Positions 1 through 9,856 of a stretch of 64,000 nucleotides of DNA are shown one piece after another (positions within the stretch are counted from its first letter, which is position 1; each line of letters begins with the position of its first letter). The notes under the pieces were generated by a model, which searched no databases, was not told where the DNA came from, and saw only the letters and a list, made by a program, of their open reading frames with translations. Location: the NCBI GenBank assembly GCA_005765155.1, contig VCCP01000003.1, positions 4,340,001-4,404,000 on the forward strand, in the 5' to 3' direction. This DNA comes from Zelopaecilomyces penicillatus (lineage: Eukaryota; Ascomycota; Sordariomycetes; Hypocreales; Pseudodiploosporaceae). The position numbers and the translations under genes are program-made.

Positions 1-1
1 T

Positions 2-150
2 GATATTGCCATCACTAACCTAGAAGCTGATTCAGCTACAATGCAAGGTAAGGATTATATTTTTGTTCACTTGATATCATCACAAATGTTGCTATGATGA
101 AGAAACTTACATTCCATGCTAATACTGAATCCCCATGTGGAGAACGTTAA
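2..150 (+). CDS. Possible 3' end of a gene that begins left of the window
   Basis: The frame starting at base 2 is open for 15 codons and runs into a consensus donor (AAG followed by GTAAGG, intron from base 48). If the intron ends at the AG of bases 141-142, the split codon becomes GAA and is followed by CGT and TAA, so the protein would end in ...ATMQER. A TGCTAAT branch-like element lies about 25 bases before that acceptor. The 95 bp intron fits the size of the others here. The tail is too short to assign to any family, and the model rests only on splice signals. Confidence 0.3.
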
Positions 151-356
151 GAGCCTTTTCATCTTTCGACTGACCCGCAACATTTCAATTCCATTCTATC
201 TATTGACAGTTTTGTCTTGACATTTGGCTAACCCCCTTTGAAGTTTTAGAAGAACATTTCCTTGCGCTACCATTACTCCTGATAGGCTGCCAATTCCGGG
301 GCGTTCCAGCTGTTCTCTTGTGTTAGCGATGCATCTATACTGGTGAGGGTCTTGTC

Positions 357-1226
357 CTACCTGAGAAATTTCCCACTCAATTCGCGGGGAGGGTTCACCA
401 TCAGCCGAGCCATCACGTGCCCTGGCTGTTCAGGCTCTAGTAGTTTGCCTTGCTCGAATGCCTCGACAAAACCAGCGTACTGTGACTTGTCCATATGATT
501 TTGGCCAGATGATCTGAGCGTTGCCTGCATATCTGTGTTTACCCTTCCGGGAGCGATTGCGATGCTAGTGATGTCAGTCTCTTCAGCGGCCAAGTGTGCT
601 GAAATAGAATTGACGGCTGCTTTTGCCGAACCGTAGTCACCCCACGATGGATATATCTTGGCTGCCGCACCAGATGACACCCAAACAATGCATCCTTTGG
701 TTTTGCGTAGCTCGTCAAGACTAGCTTTTGCCTGGTTGAATCGTCAATAGTCTGGCGAAATCTTGGGAATCCCCACAACCTGCTCACCATTGATACGTAA
801 CTGAAAAAGTTGATATCGTAGTTTTTCCGTATATCTTCAAGGCTGGCATTTGCCAACTTTTGCGGCTTCAGGACACCGTGGTTTAGAACTAAACCATCAA
901 TTTGACCAAAAGACTTAACGGCAATGTCTGCCAGTCTCTCGGCAATCTGTAAAGCATAGCTGTTAGCTATCGAGTTATACTTGACTACAGTCTTTGGTCT
1001 CGCATTGTATCTTTTCCGGTGAAGTGTGCAGACTCACATCTGAACTGGCCATGTCTCCAGCCACATACTCCACTTGGCCCGGGTGTGAAGTTTTCACCTG
1101 CTCCAATAGCTCTTGTGAGCGAGCAGCCAACACCACCTTGTGGGAACCCGCCAGCAAATATTTGGTAATAGCTGCGCCTATGCCCTTGCTGGCGCCCGTG
1201 ACTATGAAGACCTTTGATGCCGGCAT
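357..1226 (-). CDS. Short-chain dehydrogenase/reductase (IRC24 / sepiapterin-reductase-like)
   Basis: This is a classical SDR of 240 residues, the usual length, predicted to be a cytosolic NADP(H)-dependent carbonyl reductase; the substrate cannot be told. Three exons are read on the minus strand: 1226-1038, 946-788 and 731-357. Both introns (91 and 56 bp) lie in phase 0 and have GTGAGY donors. Splicing joins the frames into one intact fold: the Rossmann motif TGASKGIG at residues 10-17, NHG in place of the usual NAG at 85-87, the catalytic Ser in VSSGAAAK (about 136), YGSAK with Tyr149 and Lys153, and APGRVNTDM after the active site. The SSGAAAKIYPSWGDYGSAKA stretch is typical of the fungal benzil-reductase-like group. 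The frame stays open far upstream of Met1, but that part is low-complexity and read through the promoter. The gene is divergent from the FAD oxidoreductase at 1800. Confidence 0.9.
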
Positions 1227-1799
1227 TGTCGAGATGAGTATGGTTAGAGCGTAGAGGGCGTGTTGTGCAGGAAAGCAGGGGCTTGGCAAATAGGTGAAAG
1301 GGCGCGCCCGCAGCAACGAACTGTCCGAGGATGTCAAAAAGTATGCTTTAGCGATAAGGTAGCAGTTTGCAAAGCCGATAATGTGCGGTTCAAGATGGTG
1401 TGGTGGAAGAATTTGGTCAGAAAAGAAGGGAAGCAAAGAGGGTGGCCGTCGTGGGCGAAGAAAGATGTGGTGGTGTGGGCCGAGGGTCGAGTGGTATGAT
1501 ACACTGTCGAGTTGGGTTAAGTGGAAGAAGAATGATGGAGAAGTGGAACAATGGCTGAGAATCACCACCCCACGTCATTATGCCTTCAAGGCATGTGGGG
1601 GTTTGTCAAGTTGAATGATGGTCCATACCACCATATAAATATTATACGTGGTGTATTTGTTGCATCTTCTTTTCACGACAGCCAGGCTCAGAGCATATAC
1701 TTACTCTTACTGGACTGGAGGCTGTTGTCTCAATAAGCTACGAAAGACGAAAGAAAAACAAGAAACATCAACCATAGCATCTGCAGCACAAAGAAGGCA
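1227..1799. promoter_or_regulatory. Shared divergent promoter with a palindrome and flanking CreA-type sites
   Basis: This 573 bp region separates the start codons of the SDR gene and the FAD oxidoreductase gene. It contains the near-perfect palindrome ATGCCTTCAAGGCAT (1580-1594, 7 bp arms around one base), flanked by CCCCAC (1568-1573) and GTGGGG (1595-1600). The flanking hexamers are inverted copies of each other and both match the SYGGRG consensus of the carbon-catabolite repressor CreA. A TATA-like TATAAATATTATA lies at 1633-1645. Co-regulation of the two oxidoreductases is an inference. Confidence 0.4.
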
Positions 1800-3098
1800 A
1801 TGGCGACCACAGTCATCCTAGGTAGTGGCATCATTGGCCTTTCTACAGCCTACTACCTCGCCCAACACCAGCCAGGCTCATCGATTCATCTCGTAGACTC
1901 GTCACCGAAGCTATTCGCCTCAGCATCAGGCTACGCTGGCGGCTTCCTGGCCAAAGATTGGTTCCGCCCCTCGTTAACCCCACTCGGCGAGCTGAGCTTC
2001 GAGGAGCACAGAGCGTTGGCCGAGAGGGAAGGCGGACGAGAGAAGTGGTGCTACTCGAAGAGCATCACGGTGAGTTACGAGCCCAAGGGAAAGAGGGCGG
2101 ACGGCAAGCGCGGGGAAGACTGGCTGCTGGAGGGAACGAGCCGTGTTGGTGTGGTGCAGGATAGAATACAGGAGAGAGATGGTGATATTCCGAGCTGGTT
2201 GAGGAGAGTTGAGGGAGATGCTGTGAGTGTTGTTGACGGAGGAGATGGAACAGCCACTCTGTAAGTTGAAGAAAGAGGTTCTTATCGATGCAATAATGCT
2301 ATAAAAAAAGCAAAGAACAAAAAAGCTAATGAATACACCAACAGAGACCCCCTCAAGCTATGCCAGTTCCTTTTTGAAAAGTGCCAAGAGGCAGGTGTAC
2401 AGGTCCACCATCCAGCCATAGCCCTCTCTGTTGCCGCTGATGTAAGAGGTGAGTTGTCCGTTGTCCACATAGGATACACGGACTCTTCTGCCGAGACGGA
2501 GATTCCTGCGACGCGTGTCCTTTTGTCTGCAGGGTCTTGGACACCGCAGGTGTTTGCATCGCTTTTCAAAGAGGCTACCATCAGCATCCCCGTGGGCAGA
2601 TTGGGTGGGCATTCTATCGTATTAAAAGCACCAGGAATGGTCCGGGATGAGAGCCACTCCGTATATTACACTCTAGGTGACGGGTTGTCTCCCGAAGCAT
2701 ACTATAGGCCCAACGGGGAGATTTATCTTGCTGGCGTCAACTCATCGACGATTCCACTGCCTAGCCTCGCTACGGATGCTACTCCCTTCAACGACTCGCT
2801 CAAAAAGCTGAAGGAAATCGCTCGAGAGCTTATTGCTTCAGACTCTGAGCTTGAAGTTGTGCGGGAGGGGCTGTGTTTCCGGCCTATCACGGACAGAGGC
2901 ACGCCGTTCATTGCGAGGTTGACGGACGAGCAGCTTGGGGGTGGCATGTTGACGAGGCTGGGCCAGGAGGGCGGTGTCTTTCTCGCGGCTGGACATGGGC
3001 CGTGGGGCATTTCGCTAAGTCTCGGGACGGGGAAAGTGGTTGCAGAGATGATGCAGGGGAAGGATCCAAGTGTCGACATCAGTCAGTTGGGGTTATGA
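1800..3098 (+). CDS. FAD-dependent oxidoreductase (DAO superfamily, Tda3-like)
   Basis: The product is a 404-residue flavoprotein of the D-amino-acid-oxidase-type superfamily, closest in style to yeast Tda3 and S. pombe SPAC1F5.03c, whose substrates are unsettled. There are two exons, 1800-2260 and 2345-3098; the 84 bp intron has a GTAAGT donor, a GCTAAT branch site and an ACAG acceptor, and the split codon encodes Leu. The N-terminal dinucleotide-binding motif is VILGSGIIGLSTAYYLA (Gly8, Gly10, Gly13), followed by SGYAGGFLAKDWF, typical of this group. The C-terminal FAD-contacting segment is HGPWGISLSLGTGKVVAEM. No signal peptide or membrane segment is seen. The gene converges on the homocysteine methyltransferase gene, with 146 bp between stop codons. 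Confidence 0.88.
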
Positions 3099-3244
3099 GG
3101 GGGTGATGTCGGATGATAGCGATGATGTGATTATGGCGATCAGGGGTCTCAGAATGTCCTTTTGTGATTAATGAAGACGTGTAAAATGCCACTTATTGTT
3201 AATGTACCTAGATGATGATGCTTCTTTAAGGCTCGGTCACGTCT

Positions 3245-4285
3245 TCAGGCTTCCCTCAATGCTTCACCAAGCCTCGTGATATCTGCTGGCCTAGCCATGC
3301 AGCAGCCTCCAACCACAATCTGTCTCCATTTGCCTCTCGTCTCCGTCTGCTGGACTACCTGAGCAAGCTGATGCTCCCAGGGAATGCGGTCTCCTTTGCT
3401 AGCACTCGCGCACTCTGGGAGCTCCCACTGTTGGGTGGCTGTGTTGTATACCTCACCGTTTGTGCCGTCGGGGTAGAGCACCAGGGCCGGCCACTCCTGA
3501 ATGTGGCCTTCTTGCACCATTGTGGCTACGGCCGCTTCATAGCGCCGTAGGAGAGCATCAAGCTTCCAGACTTTGGTGCAATTAATTCCGATACCCCATG
3601 GCCTGGACTGTGCGAAAGAAGGGTCTAGCATGGCTTGCACTGCCATCTCGGGCGAGGAGCCATCTGGCAACGCCTCACCATCGCCTGGGAAGAGGCACGA
3701 CATCCAGAAAGGCAGATTTGTAGCAAGTTCTGGGACTGCATCGAGGGCGCGGCGCATTGCCTTGATTTCGTCAACGCGAGGTATTGTCTCAAGGGCAATG
3801 TAGGCCGTCTGCAAGGGCAAATCCTGAATGGCTGCAAACAGTTGCATACGCTCACGATGCCAGGACAAGAGGGACTCAGCCGTGTCGTGCGGAGCATCAT
3901 ATTTGCCACTATACTCCTGGCTCGGGATCATGCACGCACCGTAAGGGCCGATGCTCAGCGCAACGTGGGCGTGCCCCTGCTTAGCCCTCGCGGCTATGCT
4001 CACGGCATCCTCAAGGAACCTAGGAATGCTGTCCTTGCTAATTCCATTTGGAAACTTCGCCGTTGATCGGGTGGCGGCGAAGCCTTCGATGGAGACTTGG
4101 TACGTTGCTGTGAGAATGATATCAACTGGCGCATCTCCAAAGTCCTTCTGGCAGCGGAGTAACGTCTCTGGGTCTGATACGAGCAAATCGGATGACCAGA
4201 GAGGGGTGGAGGGGCCAAACTTGATGCCGTGATTCTGCTCCAATGAGGTGCCCAAGCCCCCATCGAGAATCAGTCTTCTGGGCAT
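3245..4285 (-). CDS. Homocysteine S-methyltransferase (Mht1/Sam4 family)
   Basis: This single-exon gene encodes 346 residues, the normal length for the family. The enzyme transfers a methyl group from S-methylmethionine or S-adenosylmethionine to homocysteine, making methionine in the cytosol. The N terminus LILDGGLGTSLE is the family signature for the start of the (beta/alpha)8 barrel. The three zinc-binding cysteines expected are present: Cys236 in GIGINCTKVW, and Cys328 and Cys329 in VVGGCCM. The segment YIALETIPRVDEIKAM is also characteristic. The ATG at 4285 is immediately followed by the conserved start of the domain, so no earlier start is needed. Which methyl donor is preferred cannot be read from the sequence. 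Confidence 0.93.
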   Translation of the reverse strand: MPRRLILDGGLGTSLEQNHGIKFGPSTPLWSSDLLVSDPETLLRCQKDFGDAPVDIILTATYQVSIEGFAATRSTAKFPNGISKDSIPRFLEDAVSIAARAKQGHAHVALSIGPYGACMIPSQEYSGKYDAPHDTAESLLSWHRERMQLFAAIQDLPLQTAYIALETIPRVDEIKAMRRALDAVPELATNLPFWMSCLFPGDGEALPDGSSPEMAVQAMLDPSFAQSRPWGIGINCTKVWKLDALLRRYEAAVATMVQEGHIQEWPALVLYPDGTNGEVYNTATQQWELPECASASKGDRIPWEHQLAQVVQQTETRGKWRQIVVGGCCMARPADITRLGEALREA

Positions 4286-6331
4286 TGTGTCTCTTTTCTC
4301 TTTTGTCTCCTTCCTTTCCCGTCTCTTTCCTACTTCCCGCTTCTATCACTTACGAGAACCACAGCAATACGAGAAACGAGAAATGGTGTCCCATTACCGT
4401 GACGGACGCAGTAGGTTGCAATCAGAAGTCCGTCCGTCCATCTGCGTAAGTTTGTAACCCTCCGTTCGAAGGTAACTTACGAAAGTACGTATTGATGCAA
4501 ACCCGTAAATTGCATATCCGGATACGGAATAAATTACTGTACTCTTCTTCGCCCCCAAAGATCCCCAACCGACAACCCCCACACACAACAAACGTGATGA
4601 ATAGGTAACATTGACCATGTGGGATCGGCACAGTATCTCATGCTGGCTCACGGCTGGGTTCCTTGTTACTTATCATGACACAGTGGAGCAATAGAGCGTT
4701 GATTAACCACTGGGTTTTGCAAGTTCAGATTTCGAGTAGCGCTACGGTGCCAAATTCTTTGACGGAAATGAAGCGTAACATTCGCTTACTTGAGTATAAG
4801 AATGGAATAACCGCGAGATCTCCAGGACGAAATGACCCTAGGGCTGACGATTCGGTCATATTGGGTATTTTCCCACCAACGATATCTCAGAGGTTGCCAG
4901 CCTTGGATGAGATGCACGGCGAGGATCTACGTGGGTGCATATGCGGCACGGGTCGAAGTGCCGATCAGGGAATATTCTTATCGCATTCGTACGAGTAGTA
5001 GGTAACGGATGGACTCAACCAGTTGCAATGAGCACTCGACAAGAGCATTTCCAGTTATGAACATAGTGATCACTCACGGCGAGCAAGCCCAAGGCTTATG
5101 AGACCGTACCAGCTGCAATGTACTCACTCGAAATTAGGAACAACTTTCATCAACCAGAGCCCAAGTTTTCAGTGATGTGCAAAGGAAATCTGCGCGTTCG
5201 TCCCAACAGCCACAAGCCACGTGAAGTGAGAACCATCGAGACCATGAGTTTATGTCTGCCTAAGTTGCCGTGCCCAGCTACATGTCATCGGACAGCGCGA
5301 GCTTTTGAGCGAGTGGCGTTTATCGTCGGGAACAGAATAAGAAAAGAAACAACGGCACGTCGGTGTGCCTGTGGGATAAATGACGATGGATGGTGATTAT
5401 TAGGCTTCCACTGATTGCGGAGAAAAGCTTGGCTCACGTTGTATTACTACGGGATTGGCTGTAGCCTGCAGCAGATTGGGCCGTGATCGAGCTGCATCGT
5501 CACTTGCCTAATCCGGTCATTACCCCAGACAGCGGGTTTATCTATTCCGGATGTTGGAACCTCTCCAAACCCGGAAAGTTGCCTCAGCGGGATAGTATAT
5601 CGAGTTGTATCGGGGCCGTGCTTTGTTTTTCCACGAGTCCATACCGCATTGCCGCCCATCTCCGGGGAAGACGATGGCAACCCTGTGGGTTTAACCGATC
5701 CAGTGAGGAATTGGTGACGTTGGTTTCATCCAAGTGATACCCTCCCGTCCCAACCCATTGACGCCTTCCAGACTTGTCAGCACGAGGTGCCAGGGTCTGC
5801 CACGTGAAGCTGCGTGGGCCAGAGAAATCTACCCAGTGGAGGGGAACGGAATCCCTTGAGTTGATTCGAATCTCAACTATTCCTGGATGCAGCCAGGGGC
5901 CAGTGTCGCATTTCCCCGCCTCCAGGAGAAGCCAACGAAACAGGATCGCCCCCCACGGCGTGTCCTGGAAAACCTGTGTTCTCCTCTGTTGATGATTTCA
6001 AGCGATATGAGCGGTGGAATTGAGACCTCTCCCCTGGACATACAGGTGGGATATGGGGGTGGCTGCTTTGCTTTCCCCGGAAAATGGACCGTGACTCCGG
6101 GGACGGCCTCTGAACAGCTCGGCCGATAATAGCTATTGCTCTTTGGTTCAGACAGTCGACGTATGACTGATTCAACATTTTGAATTATATATAAAGTGCT
6201 TTAAGGACCCGATGTCTTATGTCTTTCCTTCCAGACAACATCGCCATCTTCCAGCAAACACCAGAACCAACAACCATCAACTTACTTGTACATACTTGAA
6301 TTTTTAGTATCACCACTACATACAATCCATC
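4286..6331. other. Intergenic region between divergent methyltransferase and lyase genes
   Basis: No gene is supported in these 2 kb. Short open frames on both strands lack recognisable domains and coding-like composition. The right part is the promoter of the PL7 lyase. It has SYGGRG (CreA-type) hexamers at 5662-5667 (+), 5914-5919 (-), 6075-6080 (-) and 6097-6102 (+). Two or three would be expected by chance in this length, so only the closely spaced inverted pair at 6075-6102 deserves notice. Confidence 0.5.
6182..6195 (+). promoter_or_regulatory. TATA box of the PL7 lyase gene
   Basis: The sequence AATTATATATAAAG lies about 140 bp before the start codon of the secreted lyase gene, followed by a CA- and CT-rich leader. 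This strong TATA element fits a regulated, highly expressed gene. The transcription start itself is not visible. Confidence 0.55.
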
Positions 6332-7078
6332 ATGCAGTTGACAAACATCCTCTCGTCTACCGGCCTCATGGTGCTCCTTGGAGCTACCCAGGTTGCTGCT
6401 CTCAACCCCGACTGTGCTCCTGGAGGCAACTTTGATCTCTCCAAGTGGAAGCTCCAACTTCCTGTTGGCAGCCCCGGTCGCCCTACTACCATCTCCAGCG
6501 GTCAGCTTCAGGGATGCCAGGGCTATAGCAACTCTCAATATTTCTATACCGACAAAAGTGATGGCGCTCTCGTCTTCAAGGTGGCTGGCGGTCCCGCCAA
6601 CACGGGCTGCGTCACAACTCCCAACAGCAAGCACTGCCGCTCTGAGCTGCGTGAGAGCAACCCCTCCAAATGGAGCCCCAAAGGCAACCAGAACCGTCTC
6701 TTTGGCGATCTCAAGGTTACAAAGAACGGGGGCGAAACTTGCATTGGCCAGATCCACATTGACGATTCCATCTCCACAAAGCCCGTGGCAGAGCTCTACT
6801 ACAACTCCAAGGGAGCACTCAAGATGGGCGTCCAGAAGTGCCGTACCTGCAGTCAGCAGCGCTTCGACATCGACAACGTCCCCATCGGCCAGCGCTTCAC
6901 CTATGAGATCCGCTACGAGCAGGGCAAGCTCTCTGTCAGCATCAATGGCAAGGCTTTCCAGGGACTGACGACCTTTGACCTCAACAGCCCCACCTCGTAC
7001 TTCAAGGCTGGCAACTACAACCAGGGCACCAGCGCTGTGGAGGTGCACTATTACCAGATCCGAACGACTCACAACTAA
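6332..7078 (+). CDS. Secreted polysaccharide lyase family 7 (alginate-lyase type)
   Basis: This intronless gene encodes 248 residues. A hydrophobic signal peptide (about 1-23, ending near VAA-LNP) directs secretion. The mature part is one Alginate_lyase2 (PL7) jelly-roll domain. The three PL7 signature motifs are intact: RSELRE (Arg103-Glu108), QIH (Gln140-His142) and YFKAGNYNQ (Tyr223-Gln231), supplying the Arg, Gln, His and Tyr used for beta-elimination of uronic-acid polymers. In PL7 the QIH variant is associated with guluronate-containing substrates and QVH with polymannuronate. The domain has many cysteines, as expected of an extracellular enzyme. Codon choice is strongly biased to C/G in third positions, suggesting high expression. 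Glucuronan or another polyuronate is possible, since terrestrial fungi rarely meet alginate. Confidence 0.88.
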   Translation: MQLTNILSSTGLMVLLGATQVAALNPDCAPGGNFDLSKWKLQLPVGSPGRPTTISSGQLQGCQGYSNSQYFYTDKSDGALVFKVAGGPANTGCVTTPNSKHCRSELRESNPSKWSPKGNQNRLFGDLKVTKNGGETCIGQIHIDDSISTKPVAELYYNSKGALKMGVQKCRTCSQQRFDIDNVPIGQRFTYEIRYEQGKLSVSINGKAFQGLTTFDLNSPTSYFKAGNYNQGTSAVEVHYYQIRTTHN

Positions 7079-8326
7079 AGGGTTGCGCACATCAGGGAAT
7101 GGAAGAGATGGTTGAGAGCTGGACAGGGGTCAACAAACCGTACATTTGAATTGTATATGCAAAATCTGAACATGAATGTATATAGCTATATGATCGTACA
7201 TAGTGGGAGACGATGGTACTCGAGCAATGAATCTGAAGAATACTTTTGGCTTTTCCAATTACTTCCCTTACTGTTTGTTATCGTCTGTAGTTCCTTGAAT
7301 ATTCATGATGTTTTCATCGGATAAAATAATATCCAAGACACCTCCATACCGGACTGGCTATGTGCCATAATATTGCCTACCTAGTAGTAACATCGTTATT
7401 ACAATCTAGGGGGTCAGACAGACCAGGAGCTTGACAACTGCGGCGCAGAATACTGCTTTTCTTATTTATAGAAAGATGGCAAGAAAAGAAAAAGTAAAAA
7501 GAAAAAGTAAAAAGAAAAAGTAAAAAGAAAAAGTAAAAAGAAAAAGTAAAAAATGAAAAGAAGACGAAAAGAACAATCTCCCGCGCTTCGCCGATATTCT
7601 TCTTGCTTATTTCAACGTACTACGACGTACTTACTACACATGGCAATTTGGATCGGGATCCGGGAGCCGGGTCCGGCTGATTGTCAGAAATAGCCTACTT
7701 TTACTAGCCAATCGAAAATCTGACATTTCCGTTTTCGATATGCATCTTCTGACTCACACCATATCCCCAAAATTCACTTAAGAGGAGCGGGGGGGGACGG
7801 GTCACGCACCCCATGTCTGTCCGATGTGGCTATGTATGTGTCATAGCTGCAAGTCTTGGCTCAAGTCCGTCGCCCTTCTTTTTTTTTGGCCAACTCATCT
7901 CGTAAAAGAAAATGTCTTCCATATAATCTACCATCATTACAGGGCTAACATTTTGGAATGGGTGATAGCCTAACTAAGGGGGCTACTTTGCTATAAGCAC
8001 AACATAAAACACCAATCTATTGATGCTTTATAGAGGCCATGGTCTTTTTCAGGTTTTTGTCAAGGTTCCAATTCGTCAACACCGACAGGGAACAACCCCA
8101 GGTTAGCTGGCAGTTAGATAACGGATTGTTTTTTTGCTACATGTACCTAGCTAGTATGACAATCACAATCCTTTGGTTCCATAAGCCATGTAAAGGGTGC
8201 CAGAACACAGATGCATCCACCCATCCATCCCAAAACTAGCATTCAACAACACCTCGAAATCCAAAGTGAGTCGCACATTAAAACACACACAAAAAAGACG
8301 AAGAAATCGCAAAGATAAGAGCCAGC
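7079..8326. other. Intergenic region between the lyase and asparaginase genes
   Basis: No gene is supported. The stretch carries an A-rich minisatellite (7488-7552), a run of ten G around 7788-7797 and T-rich tracts. The 60 bases before 8327 are a CA- and A-rich leader typical of a fungal 5' UTR. The only open frame of note (8039-8239) has no recognisable domain. Confidence 0.5.
7488..7552 (+). repeat. 13-bp A-rich minisatellite, five units
   Basis: The unit GAAAAAGTAAAAA is repeated five times without a mismatch and flanked by further A/G-rich sequence. It is a pure purine tract except for one T per unit. No coding role. Confidence 0.9.
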
Positions 8327-9415
8327 ATGAAAGTAGCAGTTCGTGAAGACGACTACGTCGTAATTGACAGGTGCGGCATCATCGAGAACAGACATGTAGT
8401 TCATGCCGCCGTTGTCGACTCCACCGGGAAACTGCTCTACTATCTCGGCAACCCAGACCGCATGACCCTGATCCGCTCCGCCGCGAAACCCGCACAGGCC
8501 CTGGCCGTGGTTGAGACAGGTGCCCTGGAGCAGTTCTCCTTTGATGAGGCAGATTTGGCTTTGATGTGCGCGTCGCACAGCAGTGAGGAGCGGCATATCA
8601 GCAGAGCGCGGCTGATGCTGGCCAAGGCCGGCAACGAGGAGAGCGATTTGCGCTGTGGCGGGCATCCTGCTGTCTGTCCCGTGGTCAACAAGAGCTGGGT
8701 CGTGAATGGCTTTGCGCCGAGCCCCGTATGCAGCAACTGCTCCGGGAAACACGCCGGTATGCTGGCCGGCGCAAGGGCCATCGGGTCCGGCGCCGCGGGT
8801 TACCATCTTCCTGACCACCCTATTCAGGACTTGGTCAAGAAGTCTGTCCAGGAGCTTTCCGGGCTAGACGAGGACAGCGTCAAATGGGGGCTAGACGGCT
8901 GCAATATGCCCGCGCCGGCCTTTCCTCTCCACTTCCTCGCTCGCCTCAACGCTGCCTTTGCCCAGGCCGCAGACGACGTGGCAAACGGAACCGTCGAGGA
9001 AACCAGGACCGCATCACCTGCCAGAGCCCGGCACATGACCCGCATCTTCAACGCCATGGTTCAATATCCGGAAATGGTGGCCGGCGAGGGCCGCTTCTGT
9101 ACCATTTTGATGCAGGCCTTCGGAGGTTCTCTGATCGGCAAGATAGGCGCCGACGCCTGCTACGGCATTGGTATCCGTGAGTCTGAGAGTACACGTAGTC
9201 TGGGATCAGGCGGGGCCATCGGCATAGCCGTCAAGATTGAGGATGGCAACATCGATATTCTCTATGCTGCCGTAGCGGAGATTCTGGCGCAGCTCCAGAT
9301 TGGGACGCCAGAGGATCGTCATAAGCTCACCTCATTCCATGATCTCAAGACAAAAAATACCATGGGGGTTGTTACTGGAACCTCCTCGTTCCAGTTCAAG
9401 ATGAAAAGAGCTTGA
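8327..9415 (+). CDS. L-asparaginase, class 3 (Asparaginase_II, Rhizobium etli type)
   Basis: This single-exon gene encodes 362 residues. The family hydrolyses L-asparagine to aspartate and ammonia and is unrelated to the E. coli type I/II enzymes. Active-site landmarks known from the Rhizobium etli ReAV structure can be matched: RSAAKPAQ (Ser51 and Lys54), CASHSSEER (the second Ser near 83-85), the zinc/lysine motif CSNCSGKHAGM (Cys138 and Lys141) and the LDGCNMPAPAFPL loop. The N terminus begins straight into the domain with no signal peptide, so the enzyme should be intracellular. The family is common in bacteria and patchy in fungi; together with the lack of introns this suggests ancient acquisition from bacteria, an inference needing a tree. 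Confidence 0.9.
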   Translation: MKVAVREDDYVVIDRCGIIENRHVVHAAVVDSTGKLLYYLGNPDRMTLIRSAAKPAQALAVVETGALEQFSFDEADLALMCASHSSEERHISRARLMLAKAGNEESDLRCGGHPAVCPVVNKSWVVNGFAPSPVCSNCSGKHAGMLAGARAIGSGAAGYHLPDHPIQDLVKKSVQELSGLDEDSVKWGLDGCNMPAPAFPLHFLARLNAAFAQAADDVANGTVEETRTASPARARHMTRIFNAMVQYPEMVAGEGRFCTILMQAFGGSLIGKIGADACYGIGIRESESTRSLGSGGAIGIAVKIEDGNIDILYAAVAEILAQLQIGTPEDRHKLTSFHDLKTKNTMGVVTGTSSFQFKMKRA

Positions 9416-9856
9416 ACTGAATAATACTGTAGGGGGCTTGTCCGTTAGATGCACATAGAAACATCAACATAGTCATACGAGCTTTCCCCAACCCTCTAAG
9501 CTTCGTCCCAGTTCTACCAACCATCCGAATTTAACTTTGTCCTGTTTGATTACTCGCCCAATTTTCACGGCAACTCACCCTAAAGAGCGTCTCTGGTGGC
9601 CCCCACATACTATCCTATTGTCAAAGACATAGTATCCAAGATGTTATGTAGAAGAGCGATGTGAATAAATGAGGATTGCACTTCATGCGATCGATCTTGA
9701 AGAGTCATGATAAATGTGTTTTTTAGGTTATATTTTTACTTATTTAGTAATCCAATCGAGACTTTATACAATTCGTAACCTTGTATCCAAGCGTCCCCTC
9801 GGACTTACATCACAAAAAGAATATCGGTATCTGAATTAGGGTGTTAGTGTGACTGT
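9416..9856. other. Convergent intergenic region between asparaginase and metacaspase
   Basis: These 441 bp hold the 3' ends of two converging genes. An AATAAA at 9664-9669 could serve the asparaginase transcript but lies about 250 bp past its stop codon. The rest is AT-rich and I see no gene. Confidence 0.5.

Noticed and set aside
975..1568. N-terminal extension of the SDR reading frame
   Set aside because: The extra residues are low-complexity His/Pro/Ser sequence upstream of the Rossmann motif, and SDR proteins of this type begin at about the ATG at 1226. The downstream end of this frame runs into intron 1.
5860..5880. Possible tRNA B-box (GATTCGAATCTC)
   Set aside because: There is no matching A-box or clover-leaf arms around it. 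No tRNA could be supported anywhere in the window.
5662..6102. Cluster of CreA-type SYGGRG sites in the PL7 promoter as proof of carbon repression
   Set aside because: The four sites are close to the number expected by chance for such a degenerate hexamer in this length; kept only as a note.
6185..7090. 301-residue open frame antisense to the whole PL7 lyase gene
   Set aside because: It mirrors the lyase gene. Strong third-position C/G bias in the sense gene removes stop codons from one antisense frame, and the translation is a Val/Ala/Leu-rich artefact without domains.
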